Below, piece after piece: positions 35,845 through 47,056 of a DNA stretch of 64,000 nucleotides. The stretch lies in contig CAUEEP010000222.1 in assembly GCA_958450365.1 (NCBI GenBank), forward strand, positions 620,001 to 684,000. The letters are read 5' to 3'. The translations under genes were made by a program, and so were the position numbers. A model generated the notes under the pieces. It was not told the DNA's origin and did no database searches. It worked only from the letters and a program-made list of their open reading frames with translations. Numbering within the stretch: the stretch's first letter is position 1; every line of letters starts with the position of its first letter. This stretch comes from Mesorhabditis belari. Taxonomy: Eukaryota > Nematoda > Chromadorea > Rhabditida > Rhabditidae.

Positions 35845-36500
35845 TTTCTAAGCAGCTAGCGATCTCAAGATTTTGAGAGTTTCTAATCTGGAAGTCAGCT
35901 CAAATATTCTGCTATTTAAAAATCAAATTCAGAATATAGACGAGATGGCGCAGTGGGGGAACCGAGGTTCCCAGGCGAACGCCTCCTGCTTGGCTCGGGT
36001 TCGAGTCCGGCCTGGGTCGAAAAGTTTTCAAAGCGCAAAAATGACAGAAATTAAATGGAAAATTGACTCATGTGCCGTCCAGAACAGTGAAATAGTCGGT
36101 AAGATTTGAGAAAAATTTAAAAATGACTGAGAAATCGGGCTGAAGTCCGCTCGGCTCTGACACATCAGTTTCTGTAAGGTAATCATTTCGATTTTGTTAT
36201 CCAAAATCTCATGTGCGTTCCAGCTCAGTGAAATATACTATAATATTTGAGAAAGGTTTAAAAATGACGGAGAAATCGGGTTGAAGTCAACTTCACCTCT
36301 AAAAAACAAGTTTCTAGGCAGCTAGCGATCTCAAGATTTTAGCGTTTTCTAATCTGGAACACAGCTCAAATTTTCTGCTATTTAAAAATTGAATTTGAGA
36401 TCTGGATGGCATGGCGCAGCGGGGAAATCGACGTTTCCAGGCGGACACCCACTACTTGGCTCGGGTTCGATTCCGGTCTCAGTCAAAAATTTTTCAAAGC
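35845..36500 (+). repeat. tRNA-like SINE units, plus orientation
   Basis: Heads lie at 35938-36019 and 36402-36483 (TGGCGCAGTGGGG, CTCGGGTTCGA). Their flanks are the reverse complement of the 25.6-27.6 kb array (GAAATCGGGCTGAAGTC). A lone B-box-like remnant lies near 36985. Confidence 0.75.
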
Positions 36501-37213
36501 GCAAAAATGACTTGTAAACAGTGTTCGGTTACGATAGCCAAGCCACTTTTTAGAAAAGATTTCTAATCTAAGTATCTAATTTTAGTCAAATATTGAAATT
36601 TTCGATTTTTCGGTGCTTTTTTTGATTTTTTTTGCTTTTTTTGCTATTTTTTCATTTTTTTTGACGGGTTTCTTTCTTTACGAGCCCAATTTTTTATTCT
36701 GAATTTTATTCGTTTTTGATATTCTTTTTAAAATCTATCAACATCTGTCAACATCTATCAACGTTTATTTCAAAATTTCCCCTTCTTGATCTCTTTTTTG
36801 TGTGACTTTTATTCGAATCAATAGAAAATAAATGGCTGTACAATGGCAAGAGTGAAAAGGCACTGCTGAATGAGAAAAAAGGGGTTTTTAAAAGTGAAAA
36901 TTGACAAATTGGAACGCACAACCAAAGGTAAAAAGAGAAAAAATGGATTTGAAAGGAAAGAAATTTTTTTTTAGGGACTTGGGTCGAACCAGCGACCGGA
37001 GACAAGTTTTGATTGAAATAAAAAAATAAATAAATGAGAAAACCAGTTGAGCTGTCTTTTATTAGATATAAGATAGTCTAAAGATAGTCTAAAGATATTC
37101 AATCAAAATCCAAAGTGATTATCAAGCGAGAGCGGTGGAAGTGGAAGTGTCAGCGCTTTCATTTCAACATTCGAGCATCGATCGAACTGAAACAATCATT
37201 AAAGCTTTGTTTT

Positions 37214-37432
37214 AAGAACTTTAGAGAACTTTAGAGAACTTTAGAGAACTTTAGAGAACTTTAGAGAACTTTAGAGAGCTATAGAGAACTATGGAGAACT
37301 TTAGAGAACTATAGAGAACTATGGAGAACTATGGAGAACTTTAGAGAACTTTAGAGAGCTTTAGAGAGCCTTAGAAAGCTTTAGAAAGCTTTAGAGAACT
37401 TTAGAGAACTTTAGAGAACATTAAAGAACTTT
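37214..37432. repeat. 10-bp minisatellite AGAACTTTAG
   Basis: About 21 units, with AGAACTATGG and AGAGCTTTAG variants. Confidence 0.95.
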
Positions 37433-37874
37433 ATTTTGAATTTCTCATGTTATAATCAGTTATTTTAAGCATTAAATCTTTTCTTTATACCGTATTTCTT
37501 TGTAATTTTATATTGGATGAATGCATTGAAAAGTGTAAGCAATCAAAGTGTAAGCGATTTCGCGCTAGAACTATTGGATTGATGAATTGAAAACCGCCGA
37601 CTATTGTCATAGGTGACAATTTGAGCACTTTCTTCAAAAGAAACCCATTCTGGTGTCAATGGAAGAGTTGTAGAGAATCAAAAGTGAAGCTTATATCCAA
37701 ATTTCCAAAAAGATACACTTAACTTAACAAAAAGAAACTTAGTAGTTCCGCTTAAAATTTGTGTGTTCTGTGTGTTCTTTTTCCGGCCGCGTAATCGCTC
37801 GTCATCTGGCGCAGGGCTTTTACATAACCCCCTTCCCTCTCCCTTGGCCAAAACAGTCTGACCGATGGCCTGGA

Positions 37875-38174
37875 CTTGTTGTTTCGCCGGAAACGATCAG
37901 ACGACGATTAAATCAAGCTGGATTATATGCAAGGGCTGCCCGTAAACCTCTGATGAACTCTAAGCACTGGAAGCAGGACTTACCCCGGACCTACCGAAGT
38001 TGGGCAACACGTGATTGGTCGAAAATGTTAGTTATGTTATTTACCGATGAGGCAAAAATCAATTTATTTCACGCGGACGGAAATCATCTCATTCGGCGAC
38101 CGACTAGAAAGCGATACACACTCAAGTACATTCGGCCTTCAGTAAAATTCAACGACGGAAACATAATGTGTTGA
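37875..38174 (+). pseudogene. Tc1-like transposase fragment with nonsense mutation
   Basis: The frame encodes a Tc1-type HTH end (VVSPETIRRRLNQAGLYAR), then the first catalytic aspartate in LFTDEAKINLF and the conserved GNIMC. There a TGA replaces the tryptophan codon expected in the MCWG block. No second or third catalytic acid follows. A second, more degraded copy of the same segment lies at 38231-38330, and related flanks (37575-37660 and 38335-38420) suggest a local duplication. Dead copy. Confidence 0.8.
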
Positions 38175-38230
38175 GGTGAGAGCCTTTTTAGTCTTTTGTT
38201 ATCTGACTGTTTTTCTTTGGGAGCTATGTC

Positions 38231-38420
38231 ACGAACTTTAAGCACTGGAAGCAGGACCTAACGAAGTTGGGCAACACGTCGAAAATGTTGTTTATGTTAT
38301 TTACCGATGAGGCAAAAATCAATCTATTGGTTTGGTGAATTGAAAACTGCCGGCTATTGTCATGGAGGACTGGAGATGTCACAGTTCTGAGCACTTTCTT
38401 CAAAAGAAACCCATTTTGGG
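38231..38420 (+). pseudogene. Second, degraded copy of the Tc1-like fragment and its flank
   Basis: The stretch repeats the 37957-38068 sequence (AAGCACTGGAAGCAGGAC, then TTTACCGATGAGGCAAAAA) with deletions. It then repeats the flank seen at 37575-37650 (GAGCACTTTCTTCAAAAGAA). No frame survives. Confidence 0.6.
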
Positions 38421-39332
38421 GTACAAATATCAAACTTGGCTCAAAACACGATAGAAGAGTTAGGCTAGAAACTTCGGCCTCATTTGCTCTATTCTCTTGA
38501 AATTGCTTCCTTCGATTAGCACTTGTCTATGCAACACTCTCTATGCAAATCAAAAGTTTCAATCCAGAACATTTTAACAATCCAGAAGAAGTCAAAATTT
38601 GGTATTTGGTATAATTTGGCAAGGCAGGATCCCGAATTTCTTCGGGATTCGAATCCTCGAACAAGCATTCGAAGTCCACACAAAAATCAAAGAGTTTAAT
38701 GGTGAATATCTTTTGGAATAAGGTTCTTATTCATCTTTTCTAATTGATTTTTGAGTTGTTTAAATGTTGGTTATAGCCTTTTGCAAGTACTTAGTACTTA
38801 GTAAATACTAGTACGTACTTAGTACAATGCATACTAGTACGTACTTAGTACAAGTATTTAATAGAAGCTCCTCTCTGCAAGTACCTAAGAAGCTCCTCTC
38901 TGCAATCAGCTCCTCTCTCTCCCAATCCCAAACTGGATTGAGCATTGATTCATGCCAATTGGGCATTCATTCATCGATCCCCATTTGATTCAATTAAAAG
39001 AAATACAATAGTTTTTACCTGTGCTTCACTCGGAAACGGGAAATCTAGAGAGAAAGCGGGCAAATCGATTCGAGAATCTTGGTGAGGCAGAAAATCGAGT
39101 GATGAGGTGGATGAGGGATTGGATCGAGGACAAAAACGATGGAAAGCATCAAGATTTTGAACTGAAATGAAAGGAATTGAGAGAGATTGAGAGAAATCTC
39201 GATTTAAAGTCGATTTTTGGAAGTAGACAAGTCACTCAATTAAACCCAGCCCCTTTTCTTTTCGATTGCTTTGCCATTGGCATGGGGATGGCATGGCATG
39301 GTATGGCATGGCATAGCATGGCATGGTCTAGG

Positions 39333-39748
39333 CCGATTTCTCCGTTATTTTATAACTTTTCCAAACATTTCTCTAACTTTTTCTCTTATCTGGAATGCAC
39401 ACAATCTTTTGAATATAAAATCTTTTTGTTAGCTTGAAGTTAAAATTTTTCTTTTTTTTTGACTTTTTGCCATTGGCTGAATAGCTGAATTTGTTTCAAA
39501 AAACGTTGAATTTGCTTTTATTTCATAGAAAATTTCATTTCGAGTCATTAAAAGCATATTTCATGTTTTTTTTTTGGTTAAGAAACGAGTAAAACTCATA
39601 GATTTCCAATGGCAAAAAGTCGAAAAAGAGAAAAATTTTAAATTCAAGCTAACAAAAAGATTTTATATTCAAAAGATTGTGTGCATTCCAGATAAGGGAA
39701 AAAGTTAGAGAAATGCTTGGAAAAGTTTTAAAATAACGGAGAAATCGG
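39333..39748. repeat. Long inverted repeat (foldback)
   Basis: Left arm 39333-39476 and right arm 39606-39748 are reverse complements with only a few mismatches, separated by 129 bp. The arms start CCGATTTCTCCGTTATTTTA and contain CTGGAATGCACACA. A diverged single arm is at 27797-27915. Confidence 0.92.
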
Positions 39749-40039
39749 TAGGCTATTGAAAGGCTATTGAAATCAGTAGGCTATTGAAAGCGGTAGGCTA
39801 TTGAGCAGGATTCTATCGTCTCCCTCTGATACTAGACAACCGTTTAAGCCTTTAAAACAAACCTTTCCCTTGTGTTTGGTCGAATGTTTCCTTTGTGAGC
39901 GGGATTTCGTTCGTCCATTGAAGAGAAATCGGTGATTGATTTGAATCTAAAGAAATTAAACGATCAAAATGATCAAGAAAGGTCGATTTTTGATTGAAAT
40001 TCGAAATCATTATATAAGATTTATTATATAGGATTTTGA

Positions 40040-40560
40040 AGCTGTAATTCTAGAGATTTCTAGAGAGTTCTAGAGATTCTAGAGATTTCTAGGGATTCTA
40101 GAGAGTTCTAAAGAGTTCTAGAGAGCTCTAGAGAGTTCTAAAGAGCTCTAGAGAGTTCTAGAGAGTTCTAGAGAGTTCTAGAGAGTTCTAAAGAGCTCTA
40201 GAGAGTTCTAGAGATTTCTAGAGAGTTCTAGAGAGTTCTAAAGAGCTCTAGAGAGTTCTAGAGATTTCTAGAGAGTTCTAGAGAGTTCTAAAGAGCTCTA
40301 GAGAGTTCTAGAGATTTCTAGAGAGCTCTAGAGAGTTCTAAAGAGCTCTAGAGAGTTCTAGAGATTTCTAGAGAGTTCTAGAGAGTTCTAAAGAGCTCTA
40401 GAGAGTTCTAGAGATTTCTAGAGAGCTCTAGAGAGTTCTAAAGAGCTCTAGAGAGTTCTAGAGAGTTCTATAGAGCTCTAGAGATTCTAGAGATTTCTAG
40501 GGATTCTAGAGAGTTCTAAAGAGTTCTGGAGAGTTCTAGAGAGCTCTAGATAATTTCTAC
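40040..40560. repeat. 10-bp minisatellite GAGTTCTAGA with higher-order structure
   Basis: About 50 units occur. AAAGAGCTCT and GATTTCTAGA variants alternate in a repeated super-pattern of roughly 60-70 bp. Confidence 0.95.
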
Positions 40561-40783
40561 AGATTTCTACACTTAAACCATCCAAATCAAAGCTACTTAG
40601 CTTCTTTAAAGAACCATTATGTCAATGTAAACAAATCAAACAAGCTGTCAATGCAAACAAACAAACAAATTGTCAATAAAGAACTGTCAACAACAAATCG
40701 CCAACAACAAACTGTCAACAAAAAACTGCCAACATTAACTTGCCAACAAAAAGCTGTCAATTTGAATTATCCATCAAAATCCA

Positions 40784-43364
40784 TCAAAATCCATCAAAAA
40801 GCGAAGGTTTATCAAGTTTAAACTCTAGCTTTTTATTTTCCTTATTCCTATAATTATTTGATATATTCCCTATTAAACCTGGGGATTTCCCGACAGAGCT
40901 CGCTTTCCTCGGACGCTCGAAAGTCGCCTCGTGTAATCGATCCGAGTACGAGTTTCTCGCCTGAATAACTTGAAATATAAAAGTTAAATGGTTAAACGAT
41001 TAAACGGTAGTTAGAGAGGTCAAATAACTTTATCTCTCAGTTATCTTCAAGTTCCGACAAGTTTCAGGGAAAGAGCTGGAGCCGAAAGAGCTGGAGTTGA
41101 CTCTGACCGTGAAGCTGATTCTGGATCTAGGACCTAAGCCTGACCTAGACCTGTCTTTGCTTAATCAAACTGGTTTTTAGACTAGTTTTCCCAGCTTTTA
41201 TCGATTCATTGTAAAGAAACGGTACTCAGCTTTTATCTCAGCTTTTATCCCAGCTTTTATCCCATCTTTCCCCACCTGTATCTCGACTAAAGCCGTCTTT
41301 GTGAACTCCTCCAAACGCTTTGGCTCTGATTCTGGCTGAAATTTTGGCTTTAATTCTTTAATTCTTTAGTCCTTTAGTTCTTTAATTCCTTAATTCCTTA
41401 ATTCTTTAATTCTTTAGCTCTTCAATTCTTCAATTCTTTAATTCTTTAGTTCTTTAGTTCTTTAATTCTTTAGTTCTTTAATTCTTTAGCTCTTTAATTC
41501 TTTAGCTCTTCAATTCTTCAATTCTTTAGCTCTTTAATTCTTTAGTTCTTTAATTCTTTCAAATATTGTCTTCCTATTTGTTAGCTGAATAGTTTTAAAT
41601 ACAGATTTCATTATTTACTTTTAAAGAAAAACTCCAACCTCTTTCTCTTCCCCATTTTTTAGGCAATCCTCCAAGAATTTGATGTACTCAATGGCCAATC
41701 GAAGTCTTTTGATCTTTGGTAAATCGGCGTGTTGTGGGATGTAGGGATCCATCTTTCTAAATGGGAAACTGTAAGAATAGGGAATTGAAGCTTACAGAAA
41801 CTACAACTCTAGAACAACTAGATCTACAACTAGATCGACAACCAGATCTATAACTAGATCTACAACTAGATCTACAACTAGATTTGGTTCTTGTATCTAC
41901 TGAACGATCCCTTGGATCCTTACCATATCTCTCTTTAGAACAGAGAACTCTTTAATGACTCGAAATTAGATAGGGCTTAGCCTTAGCTGGCTTAGACCTA
42001 GCTGGCTCGGACTTAGACTCAGCTGGCTCAGGCTTAGACCTGGCTGGCTCGGGCTTAGACTTAGCCTTAGCTGGCTTAGACCTAGCTGGCTCGGGCTTAG
42101 GCTTAGCTGACTTAGCTGGCTTAGCTGGCTGCCCTTAGCTGGCTTAGTAAATGTAAATGCATGCTCTAAAACCAAAAAAATTCGCTCCAGTGAGTTACAG
42201 TACGGTCAAATCATCATCTAGCCGTATTTACACTTATAAAAATGAAAACCAAGCTTGAATCGACAAGCTAGACCGACAGTTAGACCGCTATTTAGACCGA
42301 CAAGCTAGTTAGACCTAGCTAGCTAGGCCTTTCAAAGCCCAAATCTCAATGTATTACTTACATTTTAAAACTTTCCAAACCAATTCCTTTTGTTCAAAGA
42401 GCTCTTACTGTAAAGTATCGCTTTTTTTTAGCCGACGACCCCCAATGATGTAATAGAAATGGGTGATGGGGGAAAGACAAAGGAAAGAGAGAGATATTAT
42501 GCAACACATCACTCTCGGCATATCTCTCTTATCTCTTTAAAGCATTCAAGAAGACTAGGTACTTTCAATTTATTGGAGAAGGGGAACTTTCTAAGCTGGC
42601 ACTATGAAAACATCGATATCATTGAAGGCTTGGCATTGAAGTGATGAGGTTTTAAAGAGCAGAGGCTCAACGCTGAGACGTTCTCCTTCTTCTTCTTCTT
42701 CTTCTTCTTCTTCTTCTTCTTCTTCTTCTTCTTCTCCTCCTCCTCCTCCTCCTCCTCCTCGAATTTAAAAGCAAAAACAGCAATAGCCATCTATATAGTC
42801 CAAGACATCTATATAGACCAAGACCAAGACCAACCCTCAAAACGATTCATCCGATTTCAAACCATCTTAACGATCATTCTATCAGCACAGAAAGCGGCCT
42901 AAACCCAACAGACGGCCCAACAGAAAGCGAGCTAAACTATCATAGAATCATTGCCAAAGTCTCGAGTCCCAAACACCATCGGATCGGAAGAAATAATAGA
43001 AAATCTTTCTAATCTGCTTTTGCTGGTTGCTTTCTAATCTTAGAGGAATCCTAGAACAATTGTCGATTGATCTGTGAGTTTTTGGACTTGGCAAACTCCA
43101 ATCGGGCTTTCTTATGCAAAAGCGTCATAGCTGGTTGCTTGTTGAACAATTGTCGATCGATATCTTGGTTCATGAGCTATGGTAAACTCCAATCGGGCTT
43201 CTTAAGCGTCAATACATCAACGTTGGTTGCTTGTTTAACAATTGTCGATCGATATGAGTATTCTCCATAAACTCTAGGACAGAAGATTGAGCGTGTTGTT
43301 GTTGTTGTTGTTGTTGTTGAGCTAGTGTCTCTGGCAATGAAAGCGGGTCAGTGCGAAGTTGCAA

Positions 43365-43407
<43 letters not shown>

Positions 43408-44218
43408 GATTTGGAGAAGGTTGCATTGAGGTTGCGGTCTTTTTCTTGTTCTTGTTCTTGTTGTTGTTCTTGTTGTTGTTCTTGTTCTTGTTCTTGTTGT
43501 TGTTCTTGTTCTTGTTCTTGTTCTTGTTCTTGTTCTTGTTCTTGTTCTTGTTCTTGTTCTTGTTCTTGTTCTTGTTCTTGTTCTTGTTCTTGTTCTTGTT
43601 CTTGTTCTTGTTCTTGTTCTTGTTCTTGTTCTTGTTCTTGTTCTTGTTCTTGTTCTTGTTCTTGTTCTTGTTCTTGTTGTTGAGCTAGTGTCTTTGGTAA
43701 TGAATTGACGCGTTGACGTAATAAAATAAAAATAAAATCTGCACAACAAAAGGAAAACTCTTAAACAAAAGCAAAAAACGGATGCGTTTAAGAATTAAAA
43801 ACACTAAAAATTGACTGAAAAGTTTCTATTTTGAAAATTCGTTATTCGCTTAAGAAGCCCGATCTATTCAGCTAAACGATTGAATATCTTGTTTTGATTT
43901 TAGAATAAAAGTGACTCAAAGATAGTCAATAGAGTGACTCAAAAATGCTAGAGATATGCTAGAGATAAAAAAATTTACAGTTTCTAGGCTTTAATCAAGC
44001 TACAAATCAACTCAAGTAAACTCAAGTAAACTCAATAAACTTAATGGCTGTTTAATTGATTTATAAATGAATGCTTATAAATACTTTATCAAGCTATTCA
44101 CGAACTTGATCAACGAGTCGTACGCTTTATTCAACTCGATATTCCTCGTTTTCTCTCGTTCATTCGCTCCCTCGCGTCGGCGTTTCCGTTTACCCTCATC
44201 GTACTTTGACATTGTCAT
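40784..44218 (-). CDS. Small basic helix-loop-helix (bHLH) transcription factor
   Basis: Three minus-strand exons in phase 0: 44218-44102, 41752-41639 and 40960-40784, giving about 135 aa. Exon 1 holds the basic region and helix 1 (KRKRRREGANEREK, then IELNKAYDSLIKF); Glu22 corresponds to the E-box-contacting glutamate. Exon 2 holds the loop and helix 2 (LPKIKRLRLAIEYIKFLED). Exon 3 is a Ser/Arg-rich tail (ARNSYSDRLHEATFERPRKA). The split inside the loop is 2.35 kb wide and full of microsatellites. The acceptor used before exon 2 is AAG, the only one that keeps phase; exon 2 could also read on to a stop at 41623, giving 82 aa. A TTTCAG acceptor precedes the ATG by twelve bases. It is tissue-type bHLH-like (Hand/Twist/atonal range); the exact orthologue is not clear. 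Confidence 0.8.
41345..41565. repeat. Short-period repeat TTCTTTAA/TTCTTTAG (bHLH intron 2)
   Basis: About 27 octamer-like units occur between exon 3 and exon 2 of the bHLH gene. Confidence 0.92.
41965..42145. repeat. TTAGCTGGCTCGG-type repeat (bHLH intron 1)
   Basis: Degenerate units of CTTAGACCTAGCTGGCTCGG occur. Confidence 0.85.
42686..42760. repeat. CTT then CTC microsatellite (bHLH intron 1)
   Basis: About sixteen TTC units are followed by eight CTC units. Confidence 0.95.
43290..43682. repeat. GTT and CTTGTT microsatellites (bHLH intron 1)
   Basis: GTT tracts at 43294-43320 and 43364-43407, then CTTGTT hexamers at 43441-43680. The GATTTGGAGAAGGTTGCATT leader is shared with the array at 54.37 kb. 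Confidence 0.95.
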
Positions 44219-44230
44219 CGTTGAATGGCT

Positions 44231-44335
44231 CTGAAAGTAAATCTGAAAGTAAACTGAAAGTAAACTGAAAGTAAACTGAAAGTAAATCTGAAAGTAAAAC
44301 GCTCTGAAAGTAAATCTGAAAGTAAAACGATGATT
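44231..44335 (-). repeat. Tandem array of 3' splice-site-like units (TTTACTTTCAG) upstream of the bHLH start
   Basis: Read on the minus strand, eight CTTTCAG motifs lie 11-16 bp apart; their plus-strand positions are 44231, 44243, 44254, 44265, 44276, 44288, 44304 and 44316. Most are preceded by TTTA. The nearest is twelve bases from the start codon. Confidence 0.9.
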
Positions 44336-45054
44336 AATGAAGTAATTAAAAAGAAGAGATGATTCAAAGGAGTCAAAGGAGTCAGTCAATGGTTTTGATT
44401 GAGAACTCCTGATCTCCTGAGAACTCTTATGAACTCCAGCTCGCAAAATCTCGAGTTCATTAGAGATTTGTTCGATCTGGAGTTCACAACAGCTTCCAAA
44501 AGAAAAAAGAAATCAAAAATTTGATGTTGGATGTTTACGAAGAGCTCAAGAGAGAGTAATCCTATTGAAGTGGGGATGGAAAGGCAAAACTTTGGCAAGT
44601 GAAGAGAGGATTCGATTGAAAGGTGGGATCAAGTGGAGGGATTGGAACAGGGCAGGGCTGGGGTCCTTCACTCTACTCTAAATGGGGGGATGGGGTGTAA
44701 ACTGAGCACCAGATTTCCTCTCTTCTTTCGATGCCATTCCAAATAGGGTCAAGATACGGTACCCAGACTCTAAATCGATCTAAAGAAAGACTATCTAGGA
44801 AAGGCTATCTAGGAAAGACTACCTAAAGATAGACTATCTATTTAAAGGTTTAAAGAAGGATGCAACTAGGGGGTTCTAGAGGTTTAAAGGTTCTAGAATG
44901 GATATAGTAATCGTTTTTGACAACTAGAAGCACAAGGGCACTGGCTGTAGCTTTAGTCTTTAGCTTTAGAAACACTTGAGCTTGATTTTGAGCAATCCAA
45001 AGCTTGAGCAATCTCCAAAGCTTACGGCTTTGTGCTTTGGTGTAAACAGCAATT

Positions 45055-45650
45055 GTTACAAGAACTAGAACTAGAACTAGAACTAGAACAAGAACAAGAA
45101 CAAGAACTAGAACAAGAACAGAACTAGAACAAGAACAAGAACTAGAACTAGAACAGAACTAGAACAACAATAGAAAGGATAGCCGTCAATTTGTTGAGCT
45201 TAAGAGGATTAGTGGATCTAATCAATCTTAGCCAAAAGATCAAAACAATGCTTGATTACGCAATTGTTAGCAAAGAGTTAGACTGTACAAAGATAGATTG
45301 GCATTAGATAGTCTTTTAGGCTTTATAGGCATTAGATTGGTTGGCAAAAAGTTACAGTAATGCTGGCAGATAAAATATCCTTTGAAAGAGAAGTGTCTAA
45401 GACTTGAAGACTAGGCTTCTAGACTAGAACTTGAAGACAAGACTTCTAGACAAGCCTTCTAGACTAGACTTGAAGCCTAGACTTCTAGCCTAGTCTTCTA
45501 GACAAGCATTCTAGCCTAGTCATCTAGCCTAGTCTTCTAGCCTAGTCTTCTAGCCTATTCTTCTAGCCTAGTCTTCTAGCCTATTCTTCTAGCCTAGTCA
45601 TCTAGCCTAGTCTTCTAGCCTAGTCTTCTAGACAAAACAATCTAAAAGAG
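45055..45650. repeat. AGAACTAGAACAAG and TTCTAGCCTAGTC repeats
   Basis: Two separate arrays lie at 45056-45170 (6-bp based) and 45408-45640 (about 13 bp). Confidence 0.9.
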
Positions 45651-46189
45651 AAAAATGGGTTACAGTAATGTTCATCTAATACCAAAATCATTATCCAGCT
45701 TAACTTGGAATATGAAGAGTGAGTGCGAAAAATGATCGCTGAATGGATTGTGATGGCCGAAAGATAAAGAAATTGCCGTGAATGATCCCAAAGTGATATC
45801 TGTTATCTATTAGCTTTGATCTATCACTAGACTATCACTAGAAAAACGAATCTGGCATTATACAAGGGATACTCGAGAGAGGAAAAGAGACTCTAGCGGC
45901 TTTTTTCTTTTGCTTCTTTCAACTCTCCCGGATCCATGGATGCCAATGGGGATTTACAAGCAAACTAGGCACTCACTTCGAATATATTAGTCAGATACAT
46001 CTAATATGTGTATATATACATATTAAAGGGTTTTCTAGGATTAAGGAAACAAAAGAGCTTGAGGATTTAAAACGAGAATAACCTTGGAATTAAAATGACA
46101 CTAAAATAGTAAAATAGAGTCTGGAGGCCATTTTGGGAACGCGTCCACTGTGGCGAGAAGGTAAGGCTTAGGTCCAAAGCCAAAGCAAG

Positions 46190-46560
46190 CCTTCTAAAGC
46201 TCTCTAAAGCTTTCTAAAGCTCTCTAAAGCTTTCTAAAGCTCTCCAAAGTCTTTCCAAAGCTCTCTAAAGCTCTCTAAAGCTCTCCAAAGCTCTCTAAAG
46301 CTCTCTAAAGCTTTCTAAAGCTTTCTAAAGCTCTCTAAAGCTTTCTAAAGCTCTCCAAAGTCTTTCTAAAGCTCTCTAAAGCCTTCTAAAGCTCTCCAAA
46401 GCTCTTTAAAGCTCTCTAAAGCTTTCCAAAGCTCTCTAAAGCTCTCTAAAGCTCTCCAAAGCTCTCCAAAGCTCTCTAAAGCTCTCAAAGCTCTCTAAAG
46501 CTCTCTAAAGCTCTCCAAAGCTCTCTAAAGCTCTCTAAAGCTCTCTAAAGCTCCAAAGAG
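46190..46560. repeat. 10-bp minisatellite CTCTCTAAAG
   Basis: About 36 units, with CTTTCTAAAG and CTCTCCAAAG variants. Confidence 0.95.
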
Positions 46561-46919
46561 CTTTCTTCAAAGAAACAACTGTTAGATGGGGTTTTAAGCA
46601 TGCTTCCAATCCACTTTTGCTTCCAATACACTCCAAAAGAGGATTGAGATCTGGGCTTGATTTGATAGTGATCACTGGTTAAAATCCGGGAAATTCTGTT
46701 TACACAAATCTTGAACGATGCGAGCTTTGTGTGGATGCGGAAAGAGCGGTGGATGCGAAAAGAAGCGATAAATCTTTCTCTAAAGCTTTCTAGAATGCTT
46801 TTTAGCTAATAAAATAAAATAAAGCTAATAAATGTATTTCTTGCTTAAGAATATTCAAATAATTGATATAATTGATTGGATTTTGTTTGATTTCTTGTGA
46901 AACAAAAAACAGAGGAGTC

Positions 46920-47056
46920 TCTCCATTGCAGCCTTTCCATTGCAGCCTTTCCATTGCAGTCTTCCATTGCAGCCTTTCCATTGCAGCCTTTCCATTGCAG
47001 CCTTTCCATTACAGTCTTTCCATTGCAGCCTTTCCATTGTAGCCTTTCCATTGCTA
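46920..47056. repeat. 15-bp minisatellite CCATTGCAGCCTTTC
   Basis: Nine units, one of them shortened. Confidence 0.95.

Noticed and set aside
43348..43749. Arg-Thr, Ser-Cys and Leu-Phe repeat frames
   Set aside because: Pure translation of a CTTGTT microsatellite within the bHLH intron.
46110..46165. Short plus-strand exon (AILGTRPLWRE before GTAAGG)
   Set aside because: Good donor, but a weak acceptor (CTGGAG), only eleven codons and no partner exon.
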